From the NCBI GenBank assembly GCA_933822405.4, contig CAKOGP040002014.1, forward strand, positions 174,271-238,270: a DNA stretch of 64,000 bases, written 5' to 3'. The stretch comes from Cylindrotheca closterium (lineage: Eukaryota; Bacillariophyta; Bacillariophyceae; Bacillariales; Bacillariaceae). Under the pieces are notes generated by a model that saw only the letters and a list, made by a program, of their open reading frames with translations, ran no database searches and was not told the DNA's origin. Positions 41,195 to 51,047 of the stretch are shown here, piece after piece; positions within the stretch are counted from its first letter, which is position 1; the number at the start of each line of letters is the position of its first letter. The position numbers were made by a program, and so were the translations under genes.

Positions 41195-42792
41195 TTATTT
41201 CTTTGCCACCTTCTGCTCCGGTTCACTTTTTTCATCTCCATCAATATTATCTTCCGTGCTGGCTTCTTCATTTTCTGCAGCTCCTTCTCCTGCTTCGTTT
41301 TTGACACTTTCGTCTTCGTCTTCAACGTCGTCGTGATTGGTTTCGCTACCTTCTTCCTGTAATTCATCTTCGTCTGCGTGTTCTGTGGGCTCTTCGTCAA
41401 GCTCTGCGTCTTCTCCCTCCCCATCGTCGTCCTCTTCATCCTCCTCTTCTTCTTCCTCATCCTCTTCATCTTCGTTGGCTTCATTGTTCTCAGTCCCTTC
41501 CATTTCTACATCATTGTCTTCTTGTTCGTCTGCATCGTCATCATCCATTTCATTGTCTTCTTGATCTTCTGCATCATCATTCTCGTCACTAGCATTTTCT
41601 TCCTCGTCATTTTCCTCCTCTTCATTTTCCTCAGACTCTTGTTCGACTGGGTCACCTTCATCATTGTCGTCATCATCGTCACCTTCATCATTGTCGTCAT
41701 CATCGTCATTATCGTCATCGTCTTCGATAGGTGGCAAATGCCACTTGACATATCGTCCCGCGGTTCCATTTCGTGTATATCCAGCCTTGAGCAAGGCTTT
41801 GGTCATGGCTGCCTGATAGGAGCGTGGTTCAATTTTGGAGTTGAGCTGTTGGACAAACTCTTTATACTTGGCAGACTTTTCAATCCAATCAATGACACGA
41901 GAGCGGGCGACCCCATTGTCCTTGGCCAGTTCCATGATTTGATGAGCCTTGGCAGCGTCCTTGACGGCGCGGAGGACTTGGGATGATCGAACAAGTAAGC
42001 AGCACACAGCAAGTGAGACATAAAATATCCAACACAATAGTGCCAATATCCTTTGTTCTTACCTAATACGGTTCCAACCATTTGATTCTTGCGGTCCCAA
42101 ACATTGGCTGTGATTGCGTTTGTCATCACACGTAACAATTCTTGTGTGGACATGGTTTCCAATGATTCCGTGTAGGATTGAAGCCCCTTTACCTTTTTGG
42201 CTGGGGACGAGGAGGACGCGTCAAGGGATGCTCTTCGTTTTGCTTTTGTGGCCGCGGGAGCACTGTTTGGTGTTTCTTGAATCAAGTGCTTTCGAGGTGG
42301 TGCATCCGTAGGTAAAAAAAAGTACAATCTGTGAGATTGGGATATTCTAATCGGTGCACCAGACTCCAAGACTATCGATTCGCCCTGTTCCACTTTTTGT
42401 TTGTTGACCGTGATGCTATTTCTACCCAAGCATTCAATGACGAAAAAACCTTCTGCTGGTAGCTTGTCAATGGGAGTCTTGAGGGTGGTCTTTTTGTAAT
42501 CCCAACTACCAGTTTCCTTGTATTTCAGGTCGAGGTCGTCCCATTCAACACACCCCCCTTTGGCATTTTGATAGTATATCACGCATTGCTTACGGCTCAA
42601 GGCTTTCCGCCTTCCCAATCCAAAGAAATTAGGATTTTCAGTTTCGTGGCTTCGTCCCAATACGGCCGGTAATTTGGTCAAAGGAATCTTGAAGGAGGAA
42701 CTCTCTTCGGTTTCGGGATCTGTGACTCTTCCATCTAGCAAGGCAAAGCAAGGAGTCTCGCATGATCCTCCGAACGTAGCATTCTCAGTCAT
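41195..42792 (-). CDS. FHA-domain protein with long acidic tail, two exons
   Basis: Exon 1 is 42792-42063 and exon 2 is 41976-41195, joined through a split Val codon (G+TC), 503 residues. The ATG at 42792 (MTENATFGG) is the first in frame. The FHA domain covers about residues 25-140, with 'VLGRSH', 'LSRKQCVIYY' and 'LGRNSITVN' as the phosphothreonine-binding loops. A basic Ser-rich linker (KAKRRASLDASSSS, AKKVKG) and a helical region spanning the splice follow ('LRVMTNAITANVWDRK', 'AHQIMELAKDNGVARSRVIDWI', 'YQAAMTKALLKAGY'). The final 170 residues are almost entirely Asp/Glu/Asn. The architecture suggests a nuclear phosphopeptide reader with a histone-binding or charge-repulsive tail. Confidence 0.8.
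41977..42062 (-). other. Intron of the FHA gene
   Basis: 86-bp GTAAGA...AAG intron, phase 1, which removes the frame change between the two ORFs. Confidence 0.8.
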
Positions 42793-43688
42793 CTTAGAGT
42801 GAGTGATCGGTTGTATTGCGTTTGGACACGTGTTGAACAAAGTCTAAACGTAACACATATAATAGGGTCAGATCATATAATATCACATATTGCGTGTGCG
42901 TTGTTTTCAGTTTGCATTGCACATAATTGTACGAAGAGCAGACGCCACAGACTTTATTCCAACGAGTCGTATGTGACATCACCGTATGTCCGTATAGATA
43001 GACGGACCAAGTACACATGTACTTGTTTAGTGTTTAGTGGTGTTGGTGTAGAACTGCCGCCAAGCGCTTTTGAGAACCAAAAACTGATAGTTCGACGCAG
43101 CACTGACGTCCAACAGTTCGCTTCTGGCTGGGATCTTGGCACGCGCGGTACTGAAAGTCTAACACGAATCACTTCCTATGCGACCACAAAGGGTACACTT
43201 TTGTTGAGTTCGGCCAAATCACCATTTATCTCACTCGAGGCTCATGGTGTACTTCGTTCACTTTTTGATCGTCAACACTTTTTGATCGGCACCATGATAT
43301 GCGGTACTGGTTGTCGAAGCTCGGATCAACTAATCAAAGGGACAAAAGCATGGGATTAGCTGTTGAATGAAGAGGAAGTTGTTGCAAATACCATGCACTT
43401 TGGTTGCAGCCAACTGCACCGAAGGTTTGCTGAGCGCATACAAAGTTCTATTTTTAATTTGTTGAACATCTTGGTTCGCTTATAGCCTACTCCAACTTAT
43501 TTTTCAAAGTGACTAGTATCCGAGATGAGGAAATTCCTTAGATTCCTTGCAATACCAAATATTGCTGTCTCGCGTTGATATTCAATCGCATTGTACTGCC
43601 CCCACTAGTCGCCACTTCCCAATACAGTCACTCCTCGTCGTCATCTTCACTGCATTTCTTACTAAGTTAATGATCATTGCATTGCCAG
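42793..43688. other. Intergenic, no supported gene
   Basis: A plus-strand frame is open for 186 codons (42799-43359) but starts with TTG and has no ATG until near its end. A short direct repeat 'ctttttgatcg' occurs twice near 43262-43286. Confidence 0.4.
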
Positions 43689-44489
43689 TCACAGGTCTTC
43701 CCAAGAATACCAGTGCTTGTCGATTTTTGCCATGATGAACATCGCGACAAAAACGATAATATGGGCTAGTGCAGCTCCGCTGAGGATGAATAGGATGGTT
43801 ATCTGGAAATCTCGCAATGAAAAGACTTGAGATGACTCCTCCTCGCTTTTTGTGGAAGCTAAGGGATCGCAGCAAAATGTTCGTGCCTCCTTCAAATCAT
43901 CCATACACCTATCTTCATTGGTAATATAAAATGCATATTCCATTGCTTGACTGCATGACATGACAATGCTTTTTCCTCCACGAGAGACCAGGAATATAGC
44001 ATTAAGCCTGGTGTCGTCGTTCTCTTTCTCGATGCCTCCATCGTCGCCCGGACAGAGCTCGCAGCTCTGCTCTGGTTTCGCAGTGACACCAGGACATTTG
44101 CACCATGATTGATAGTCAAAACCAAATGCGTATTGAGTGGGCATCTCATCTGCTCGATACAGAGAGAATAACACTTCCATTTCCTCACAGTCCATTCCAG
44201 TATAATAGTCGATTCGACGGCGGTCACTTGGGCTACGATGATCCGGGCATAACCATACTTCTTGCTCCTCATTCCAGGGTGCTGTACCCGACTTGAGAGC
44301 CGCTGGCTGCAAATGTGCAGGCAAGTTCATCAATCTATCATATTGAGATTGTAAATCAGCACTTCCGCTATTGCAGGAACCGTGGTCTCCTTTCTGGTCA
44401 ATGACGCACTGCTGATCATGCGCAAGTGCTGAATTGGAGAGTAAAGCACAAGCAATGAGACTGTGTATTAACAAGCACGTTGATGACAT
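43689..44489 (-). CDS. Secreted Cys-rich protein with C-terminal membrane helix (1)
   Basis: A 266-residue protein. The ATG at 44489 gives a signal peptide (MSSTCLLIHSLIACALLSNSALA); an ATG at 44564 adds 25 residues that would displace it. The extracellular region has about 14 cysteines, including 'CKCPGV' and 'CELCPGDDGG', and the sequence 'YYTGMDCEEMEVLF'. Near the C-terminus is one helix (ITILFILSGAALAHIIVFVAMFI) followed by the short tail 'KIDKHWYSWEDL'. I do not recognise the family. The tail resembles that of the next gene (IDxxWxSxE). Confidence 0.68.
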   Translation of the reverse strand: MSSTCLLIHSLIACALLSNSALAHDQQCVIDQKGDHGSCNSGSADLQSQYDRLMNLPAHLQPAALKSGTAPWNEEQEVWLCPDHRSPSDRRRIDYYTGMDCEEMEVLFSLYRADEMPTQYAFGFDYQSWCKCPGVTAKPEQSCELCPGDDGGIEKENDDTRLNAIFLVSRGGKSIVMSCSQAMEYAFYITNEDRCMDDLKEARTFCCDPLASTKSEEESSQVFSLRDFQITILFILSGAALAHIIVFVAMFIMAKIDKHWYSWEDL

Positions 44490-45556
44490 CCAGCAAATCT
44501 GATCAGACGTCGGATTATTGATGGATTGCAAAAAAATGCAAGGCTGAAACGACGGGACCAGCATTTCTTGTTTAGTTTGTCCGAAACTCGCGTAAAAACT
44601 GGAAAGAAACTGACGTGCGATATATTTGTACTATGTACAATGAAAACTCTCCGTTTGGGTGATACTAAAACCGGGACATTTGACGTTATTTTATTTTTAT
44701 TTTTTATCACATACCAACCATCCTACACAGTCTGATACGACTACACTTCACGGCGTACTGCAGTATGATGCTTTTCCAAAATGTAGAGTAATGAAGGAAT
44801 CTTGGCACCAACAACCTTTCTTGGATACATAGTGTGCCAAGAGAGAAATCAGCCAACCCAAGCAAACAACGAACTAGTACGAACGTCAAGTTAATCTCAG
44901 TTGATGCATAATACAGCTCAGGCCAGCCTGAGCTGGACCAAGTCCCGGAGGAGTACCCCCATTGCGTCCACCACGTCGATGGGCCTGCGGTACCTTCAGT
45001 AGTATCAGAAACTGACTTGCGTACATGCAGTATCCTTGTTGCGACTTATTTCTGGTCTTGACCTCCGTTCACGTACGCTGAAGTCGACTGAAAGTGATCG
45101 ATTTTGTCGTCGCTATAAAATCTTCTTTTTTTTGACGAGCGTTTCTACCTCACACATTTTGCCACTTTCACCTGGTACTGCCTTCTTCATTTTTTAATAA
45201 AAAATTGTATTAATTGAAACTAAGATTGCAATAGAATACCGATAGAATAATTCGGTGCCATTGATGTGTTCCTGAATGCAACAGCAGCGGCAGCAGGCAA
45301 ACTGCTATCACTTCTCTTTACCCAATATCACTTTCATGACCATATTTTTCTTTCGCGTCAGCCAATACCGACTCGTAAGGAGGCTTGGGGCGTTGTCCCA
45401 TTGCCTCCGCCACGTGGAGCAGCTAGCAACACATGCTGCCAAAAATTGCTACCATTGTTCGTGGAATGATCTTCAGGCAAGATGGAAGAAGAGCAAAGTA
45501 TCAGGTCGATGTCGGTTGCAAGTGGACTCCAGGGGGCGTAGCACTTGAATCGGCTA
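44490..45556. other. Intergenic between the two signal/TM genes
   Basis: Holds the perfect hairpin listed separately and an AT-rich block near 45190-45250. No credible ORF. Confidence 0.45.
44914..44935. repeat. Perfect inverted repeat (hairpin)
   Basis: CAGCTCAGG - CCAG - CCTGAGCTG: a 9-bp perfect stem with a 4-base loop. There is no T-tract, and none is expected for a nuclear gene. Role unknown. Confidence 0.8.
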
Positions 45557-46363
45557 CTATGACTTTGTTGTTATTGTCTCCTCTTCAGAAATCGTCGTCG
45601 TTGTTGTTGTTGTTGCTGTCTCCTCTTCAGAAATCCAGCGGTTGTCGATATATTCCATGCAACAAAGCATACCCTTGACCAACAGAGTGTTTAAAAATAC
45701 CATCGAAATGAAAATGAAAATAAAAGCCATGACATCCGAAAAGGACATACCCATACTGCCTCCTTCCTCATCATCATAATCAGCCTCTTGTGGCGGGTCG
45801 CATTCGCGTACTCCAAGTCGCTTTTGTTCACATTCCACAATAACAACCGTATTCCCATTCGAAGATTCCTTGCTAAAGCAAGTTTCATCTGTGTCAGATT
45901 CGGTATCAGTAACTATGGCATCAAGCGATCCACACAAAGACTGTGAATCCTGACATGAATCGCCTTCTGATTCTTGTGTCGCTTTCATTACAACATCGCC
46001 ATCCTCATCTTCAGAACTAGCTTCAAAGTGAGGGTCACCTTGATGTTGCTCATTTGGAACCACCTGTGATTCTTTCTCGTGCTGCTCAGGATGGTCCTGA
46101 TGTATTGCACTGGATGCATCACGAGTTTCTTGTGTTTGTTGCTTCACGCCGTTGCTCTCGGATTCACCTTGATTCGCGATGAGTGGATCTGTAGCTGTGA
46201 TGGAATCGCCTCTTATCAGCGCGTCATCAAGCTGATGTCTATTAGCAGTGTCGTTGTCGTCAATGACAACAAGGCTTGCATCTACTTCGTTATTGGAAAG
46301 CAGCAAGATGATCCCTGCAACGATGATGTTGGAAACCATCATCAGAGTAGCTATTACACGCAT
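45557..46363 (-). CDS. Secreted acidic protein with C-terminal membrane helix (2)
   Basis: A 268-residue protein. Signal peptide MRVIATLMMVSNIIVAGIILLLSNNEVDA, then about 170 residues rich in Asp/Glu/Gln/Ser (for example 'EASSEDEDGDVV'). A helix follows (DVMAFIFIFISMVFLNTLLVKGMLCC), then a short tail 'EYIDNRWISEEE' and a Thr run. The tail parallels 'KIDKHWYSWED' in the neighbouring gene, suggesting a shared type I architecture and perhaps common descent. A cluster of Cys occurs just before the acidic-to-helix transition. Unknown function. Confidence 0.65.
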   Translation of the reverse strand: MRVIATLMMVSNIIVAGIILLLSNNEVDASLVVIDDNDTANRHQLDDALIRGDSITATDPLIANQGESESNGVKQQTQETRDASSAIHQDHPEQHEKESQVVPNEQHQGDPHFEASSEDEDGDVVMKATQESEGDSCQDSQSLCGSLDAIVTDTESDTDETCFSKESSNGNTVVIVECEQKRLGVRECDPPQEADYDDEEGGSMGMSFSDVMAFIFIFISMVFLNTLLVKGMLCCMEYIDNRWISEEETATTTTTTTISEEETITTKS

Positions 46364-47001
46364 ACTTTGTCGTTTTGTGCGTATGCAAAGCTTTTGAGAC
46401 TCTCAGCACAGCACTGCTGTATGGGAGATTCTTAATTTAAGACTTTTTTTAAAATTGATAAAGCTGCTGCTTCCCACCATGTGTTATTGGCAACCAAGGC
46501 TCTTCAAAAAGTGGTACCGGTTTCTCTGTCTTCATAACATTTGTATTTCTACTGCAGCGGATGATCGAGTTTTTCTCGTCTGAGCAGAAAAAGTCCAGCC
46601 GCAAAAAGGACATATATTTAATGTGGCTCCATCTCGTTACTTATAGGCGCCGTGAAAGTACCTTTTATGAAGTTTGCTATATAGGCCGATACGTGGTGGA
46701 GTGTGATGACGATCAATTTTTGCTACCGTATGTGTACTGCGGTGTTGCGGTCCCAGGTAGGACCGTTTCTATTGCGAATTTTTAAGAAACGCCACAAAAT
46801 AATGTTTTTTTTAGTTTTACCAGTTACCACGCACTTTCTATTACGTTGCATAAGGTACAGCACCCGTCACGTGGTAACAGTGAAATCCTTCCCTGATGAT
46901 CCAAATTGAAAATCAAACTTTCATCGTCAGCATCCTTCCATACCGGTACCATACCGGTACCACACCGGTATTATTGTAGCTTTTAATATATTTTTTTCAT
47001 G
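46364..47001. other. Intergenic with triple ACCGGT repeat
   Basis: Contains the 12-bp-period palindromic repeat listed separately just downstream of the PLC-like gene's stop, plus GGTACCGGTTTC near 46511. No credible ORF. Confidence 0.5.
46939..46971. repeat. Triple tandem of CATACCGGTAC
   Basis: Three ACCGGTA cores in a row with a period of about 12 bp: 'ccataccggtaccataccggtaccacaccggta'-type spacing. It lies about 30 bp beyond the stop codon of the PLC-like gene. Confidence 0.85.
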
Positions 47002-49794
47002 TTAATACTCTACATGGACCAGAAGACTAGCGTATCGCAAGGCTCCTGTACGGCAATTGTTCTTGTCAAAGAATTGAATGGATCGATATCCCTTGCGCAA
47101 ACAGGATACTGGGACTGCGGCACTCGCCACGCAAGTACTAGCTGACTTGCCACCACTACTCGTTTCCCGCCCCATGACTTGAAAGAGCACCATTGCGATA
47201 TCAGGCTGCTGAACCCCAAACTTTTTGCCTCGGTCTTTCCACACTGGTGCAAATCCACTGCCATCTATCGAAGTGGTCTTGTGACAATCCTTGTAGACTT
47301 GTTCCATCATACTGTCATTCTGTGCTTCTGTATTGGTACTATTCTTTTGAACATCGTACAAGGTTACCCAGACGGAAAGATCCATCTGGCGGTGATGGCT
47401 CTTGGGACTACTAGTAGGAAGACACCGACCACCCAAAACCCGGACAAAGAGGGAGATTGGTTGTGCCGGCTCGAGTCCCAGAATGGAGGGTGGTTTCAAG
47501 ATATAGCCAACCCCATTTTGTTGTCGAAAGAGTCCATCGTTCAATACCACTGATGCGTTATCGTGATCGTCTCCACTACAAGAACCCAATCGCAATGCCA
47601 CAGCTTGACATCCCAACGACCAAGCATGGACTGGATTAGGATTATTGTTCAAGGATGATGGATGGCTTCTGGTCAGGTGAGATGCGTGATGCTTCCGATG
47701 ATCCTTTTCCTTGACGATTCCACAAGCACCTTGGAGCAATTCTTTGTGTTTCGATCCATCCAGCGACAGAATCTTGTGATTATGGTCTCGGCTTGATGCC
47801 ATGTCCAAATTGCCCTCTAGTAGATTGCCCCCTTCAAAAAAAACAAGTTGCTTAAGTCCCCCGACAATTTCTTCCATTTCTCGTGTTTGCTGTCGGTTGT
47901 TGTTGAATAATGACACCCAATCCTTGTCATTTGTCGTCATCGTTGACGAGGATGACTCGGGATGTGCTTTGGAATGCAATATGACCCGTCCTCGCAGGGC
48001 ATCTGGGCTTGGCAGGCATGGTAATGAGGGTGTCGATTCTTCATCCCAGGAGGAATTATTATCCTTGCTATTATTGTTTTGTGATGTCGGCAGTAGCAAC
48101 CGATGCCCCAATGTTTCATGTAGCAACAAGGCCATGGCCTCTTGGAAGGGAGGTGTACAATAATTTTCAATCGACAATATAATGGGATGGGATTGCGGAT
48201 GCATTTTAAGATAGGCTTCTACCACACCGCAGACATGTCGCAAGAGGAGCAGATTGTTCTTGTTGCTACTATTGTCGCTTGTTGCTTTCGTCATGGGGTG
48301 CCCCACCATGGGAATGCAAATTTTGGCATTGGGCATGGTGGGTCCATCCCAACAATCTAAATCGAGGCATTTGCAACCTCGAATCAATGCTTTCATGTAT
48401 CCTTCGACGCTGGCACATGTTCGTTCCTTATTACCAATAGTAGTGCGGATTTGATAGGTCTTGAAGGAGGTATTGATCCAATAGGCCGAGAGTGGTTGGT
48501 CAAGGCGTTGTTCCATTTGTTGGATTTCTGGATCGTAGGCATCGTTCAAATCAGAGTACAAGAACTCTTCGAATTGATCCTTTTGCAGTGCTGTCTTTTG
48601 GCTTTTCAAAGAATTATCACCGTCATTATTATCACTATCATCGTAATAAGGATCCGAAACTATTTCAATGGTCTGAATAAATGTCAAGATTGCGTGTGCT
48701 TGTCGTATGGACAAATGAGATTCGCTTTGAATCTTGGACAGAAATTGTCGATGAAGGTCCTTGTGGGTAACCGTACCGGTACCACCACTCCCATTCTTGG
48801 TTCCAAACAAAAAATCCCAAAGGACCGTGGCCTGTGTCTTTTTGGGTTTCAAAGTTCGGAGCATCCGGATGCATTCTGAAAATGGCAATGTATTCTTGTT
48901 GGTCCGACTCTGAAAACAAAAGGCGGCATCCTTGTTACTGCCCACATGGAGCATCTCGCAAATCTTGTGAAATTCCGCTTGAGTAATGGTCTCACTGGAT
49001 TCCATGGGTGGAACCATTTGATTGGCAATAATATATCTCAATAAAGAAGATTCCTTGGAGATCCATGGTTGGGCTCTATGAAAGGTGGAATGAATCTCGG
49101 AGAGGCTGGAAACAATCATGTTCAATTGTTGGGCCACAGGCACCACCAAATCCAAGGTTTCCGAGCCGCCCTTGTAGTAAATGGTCAATAGCTTTTCCGT
49201 TGCGACTTCATCGAAGGTAGAACCTCCCGTACTTCGGTCCGTCTCCAGACGACGTGCCACTTCGGCCCGAAAGGTTGCTACCGTACCAACATGCCAGGCA
49301 TCAATGTCGGCCACATCAATGAATTGATAAGGGGGAGCATAAGCTTTCTCTTTCTTTTGTGGGTCACTACTGTAATAGTAGTGTCGATAAGACTTGTTGT
49401 TTTCCGCCAATACATTAGGTGGCAATGGTTCGGGCGTCACACAAATGAATTCTCGGCTCTGATCAATGGTAAAATATCTCACATCAAAGGTCTTACTCTT
49501 CAAAATATTAATCCGAAGAACTTTGATTCCAGTAAGAACGGACGGTTCCACTTCTGCATTCTGAAGGGCTTGTTGCAGTAATGGCAAGCTGTTCTGTTGT
49601 CGTTTCATCATCATTTGAATCCGCTGGGAACCTCGTAGCATGCGCCGATATAAACAATTGTCCGACCATTCTCCCTCATCGTGCTCGTCTTCATCGCCAC
49701 GGTCACCACGGTTTGGAGACTTGGCTGCTGTGCTTTTATTGTTGCCGCTGCTTCTTTCATTGATTGCTTTCATTATCGTTGTCATTGTTGTCAT
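47002..49794 (-). CDS. Phospholipase-C-like protein, catalytic residues lost
   Basis: A 930-residue protein; ATG at 49794 (later ATGs at 49785 and 49773). Order: a PH-like domain (about 85-240), EF-hand-like helices (about 255-420), the PLC X box (about 430-610), a low-complexity linker, the Y box (about 720-770: 'AWSLGCQAVALRL', 'GVGYILKPPSI') and a C2 domain (about 780-930). The X box matches PLC-delta in 'CWDGP', 'LSIENYC' and 'SVEGYMKALIRGCKCLDLDCW'. However, the SSHNTYL block reads 'TSFKTYQ' (His to Phe444, Asn to Lys445) and the second catalytic His ('YHGHTLT') reads 'MVGHPMT' (Val497). Hydrolysis of PIP2 is therefore unlikely. It is probably a scaffold or phosphoinositide sensor, analogous to the PRIP proteins. 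Confidence 0.85.
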   Translation of the reverse strand: MTTMTTIMKAINERSSGNNKSTAAKSPNRGDRGDEDEHDEGEWSDNCLYRRMLRGSQRIQMMMKRQQNSLPLLQQALQNAEVEPSVLTGIKVLRINILKSKTFDVRYFTIDQSREFICVTPEPLPPNVLAENNKSYRHYYYSSDPQKKEKAYAPPYQFIDVADIDAWHVGTVATFRAEVARRLETDRSTGGSTFDEVATEKLLTIYYKGGSETLDLVVPVAQQLNMIVSSLSEIHSTFHRAQPWISKESSLLRYIIANQMVPPMESSETITQAEFHKICEMLHVGSNKDAAFCFQSRTNKNTLPFSECIRMLRTLKPKKTQATVLWDFLFGTKNGSGGTGTVTHKDLHRQFLSKIQSESHLSIRQAHAILTFIQTIEIVSDPYYDDSDNNDGDNSLKSQKTALQKDQFEEFLYSDLNDAYDPEIQQMEQRLDQPLSAYWINTSFKTYQIRTTIGNKERTCASVEGYMKALIRGCKCLDLDCWDGPTMPNAKICIPMVGHPMTKATSDNSSNKNNLLLLRHVCGVVEAYLKMHPQSHPIILSIENYCTPPFQEAMALLLHETLGHRLLLPTSQNNNSKDNNSSWDEESTPSLPCLPSPDALRGRVILHSKAHPESSSSTMTTNDKDWVSLFNNNRQQTREMEEIVGGLKQLVFFEGGNLLEGNLDMASSRDHNHKILSLDGSKHKELLQGACGIVKEKDHRKHHASHLTRSHPSSLNNNPNPVHAWSLGCQAVALRLGSCSGDDHDNASVVLNDGLFRQQNGVGYILKPPSILGLEPAQPISLFVRVLGGRCLPTSSPKSHHRQMDLSVWVTLYDVQKNSTNTEAQNDSMMEQVYKDCHKTTSIDGSGFAPVWKDRGKKFGVQQPDIAMVLFQVMGRETSSGGKSASTCVASAAVPVSCLRKGYRSIQFFDKNNCRTGALRYASLLVHVEY

Positions 49795-50178
49795 TGTTAT
49801 GGACGGTCCAACACATTCATTGCTCAGGAACACAAACACATATATTTTGTCATTCCATAAAAGCGATGGACCTGAAATTCAGTCCTTCAAGAGCGCGACT
49901 CGAATCGAAATTTCGACAAAAAGAGAGGTGATGATGCACACGGAGTATGAACGCGCATTGAAAATTCGCTTTGTCGCAAGTGACAATTTTACTTAGCACT
50001 GTTATCCGTTGAAATGCAATGATGTTGGTTCTTCGCCGTCATTTTGAGTTCCGTCGGATAGAAGTCTGGCCTTGCATCCAAGAAGCTTGTTGTGACGACA
50101 GTCGGACCTCATCCATCCTTCAAAATATTTTATGTATGACATCACACTAAAACAGAAACTTCAGATCAGCATCGCGTC

Positions 50179-50964
50179 ATGAAAACAAGAATCCAACCCA
50201 TGACGGCTGCTACTTTATTGTGTGCCGGATTTATTAGATCAACTGCAGCATTCACTTCCACTACTACCATCAATAGACTTGCTCTCAAACAAACTACGAT
50301 GGCAACAACAAGAAGTAGTAGTATCACCAGGAGTAGTCGTCGTGGTCGTGTTCCAGACTACATGTCCAAACTCTTTGGTGGTCCTCCGCAAAAGGAAGAA
50401 GTGGATCCAGGAGTCGTCGATGGAACGGATCTCAGAATTGTCAAATACCCACATCCAGCACTCCGAGCCGAGAATGCCGAAATTACCCAAGAAGAATTGA
50501 AGGAATCTGACGACATCAAGAACTTGGCGAAAGACATGCTCAAAGTCATGTACGCCGCCGAAGGAGTTGGTTTGGCCGCTCCTCAAGTCGGTGTCAACAA
50601 GCGATTGATGGTATACAATCCTTCGGGAGATTCCAAAAAGTGGCTCGAAGAAACCATCTTGGTCAATCCACAAATTATTGAGTATAGTGACGGCAAGGAT
50701 ACGGAAACCGAAGGCTGTCTCTCCTTTCCGGACATGAATGGGGACGTCACACGATCCAAATGGATCAAGGTACAGGCCATGAACTTGAAAGGAAAGAACA
50801 TGAAGAAGAAATATACGGGATGGGAGGCTCGCATTTTTCAACACGAATACGATCATTTGGATGGCACAGTGTATATTGATCGATTGACGGAGGATGTTAG
50901 ATCGACGGTCCAACCTCGATTGGACGAACTTGTTCAAGAATTTGGAGAAGGTGGAGAGCTTTGA
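50179..50964 (+). CDS. PDF: Peptide deformylase, plastid-targeted
   Basis: A 261-residue protein. The three deformylase motifs are intact: GVGLAAPQVG (129-138), EGCLSFP (178-184, metal ligand Cys180) and HEYDH (222-226, two His ligands and catalytic Glu). The enzyme removes the formyl group from the initiator Met of organelle-made proteins. The N-terminus has a signal peptide ending 'RSTAA' followed by FTS and a Ser/Thr/Arg-rich transit segment, the classical bipartite plastid presequence of diatoms. An AATAAA-type sequence follows the stop within 10 bp. Confidence 0.93.
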   Translation: MKTRIQPMTAATLLCAGFIRSTAAFTSTTTINRLALKQTTMATTRSSSITRSSRRGRVPDYMSKLFGGPPQKEEVDPGVVDGTDLRIVKYPHPALRAENAEITQEELKESDDIKNLAKDMLKVMYAAEGVGLAAPQVGVNKRLMVYNPSGDSKKWLEETILVNPQIIEYSDGKDTETEGCLSFPDMNGDVTRSKWIKVQAMNLKGKNMKKKYTGWEARIFQHEYDHLDGTVYIDRLTEDVRSTVQPRLDELVQEFGEGGEL

Positions 50965-51047
50965 AATAAATAATAAAGAGGCAGTAATATACAATTGTAG
51001 AATACAATATGGTATAAATCTACTTGGTCTACTACTAGGACTAGGTC

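Noticed and set aside
41378..41986. 202-codon hydrophobic plus-strand ORF
   Set aside because: It is the complement of the acidic repeat tail of the FHA gene; GAT/GAA-rich coding strands give long Ile/Phe/Val antisense frames.
42799..43359. 186-codon plus-strand ORF in a divergent spacer
   Set aside because: It starts with TTG, has no ATG until close to its end, and shows no domain, signal or helix. Not reported as a gene.
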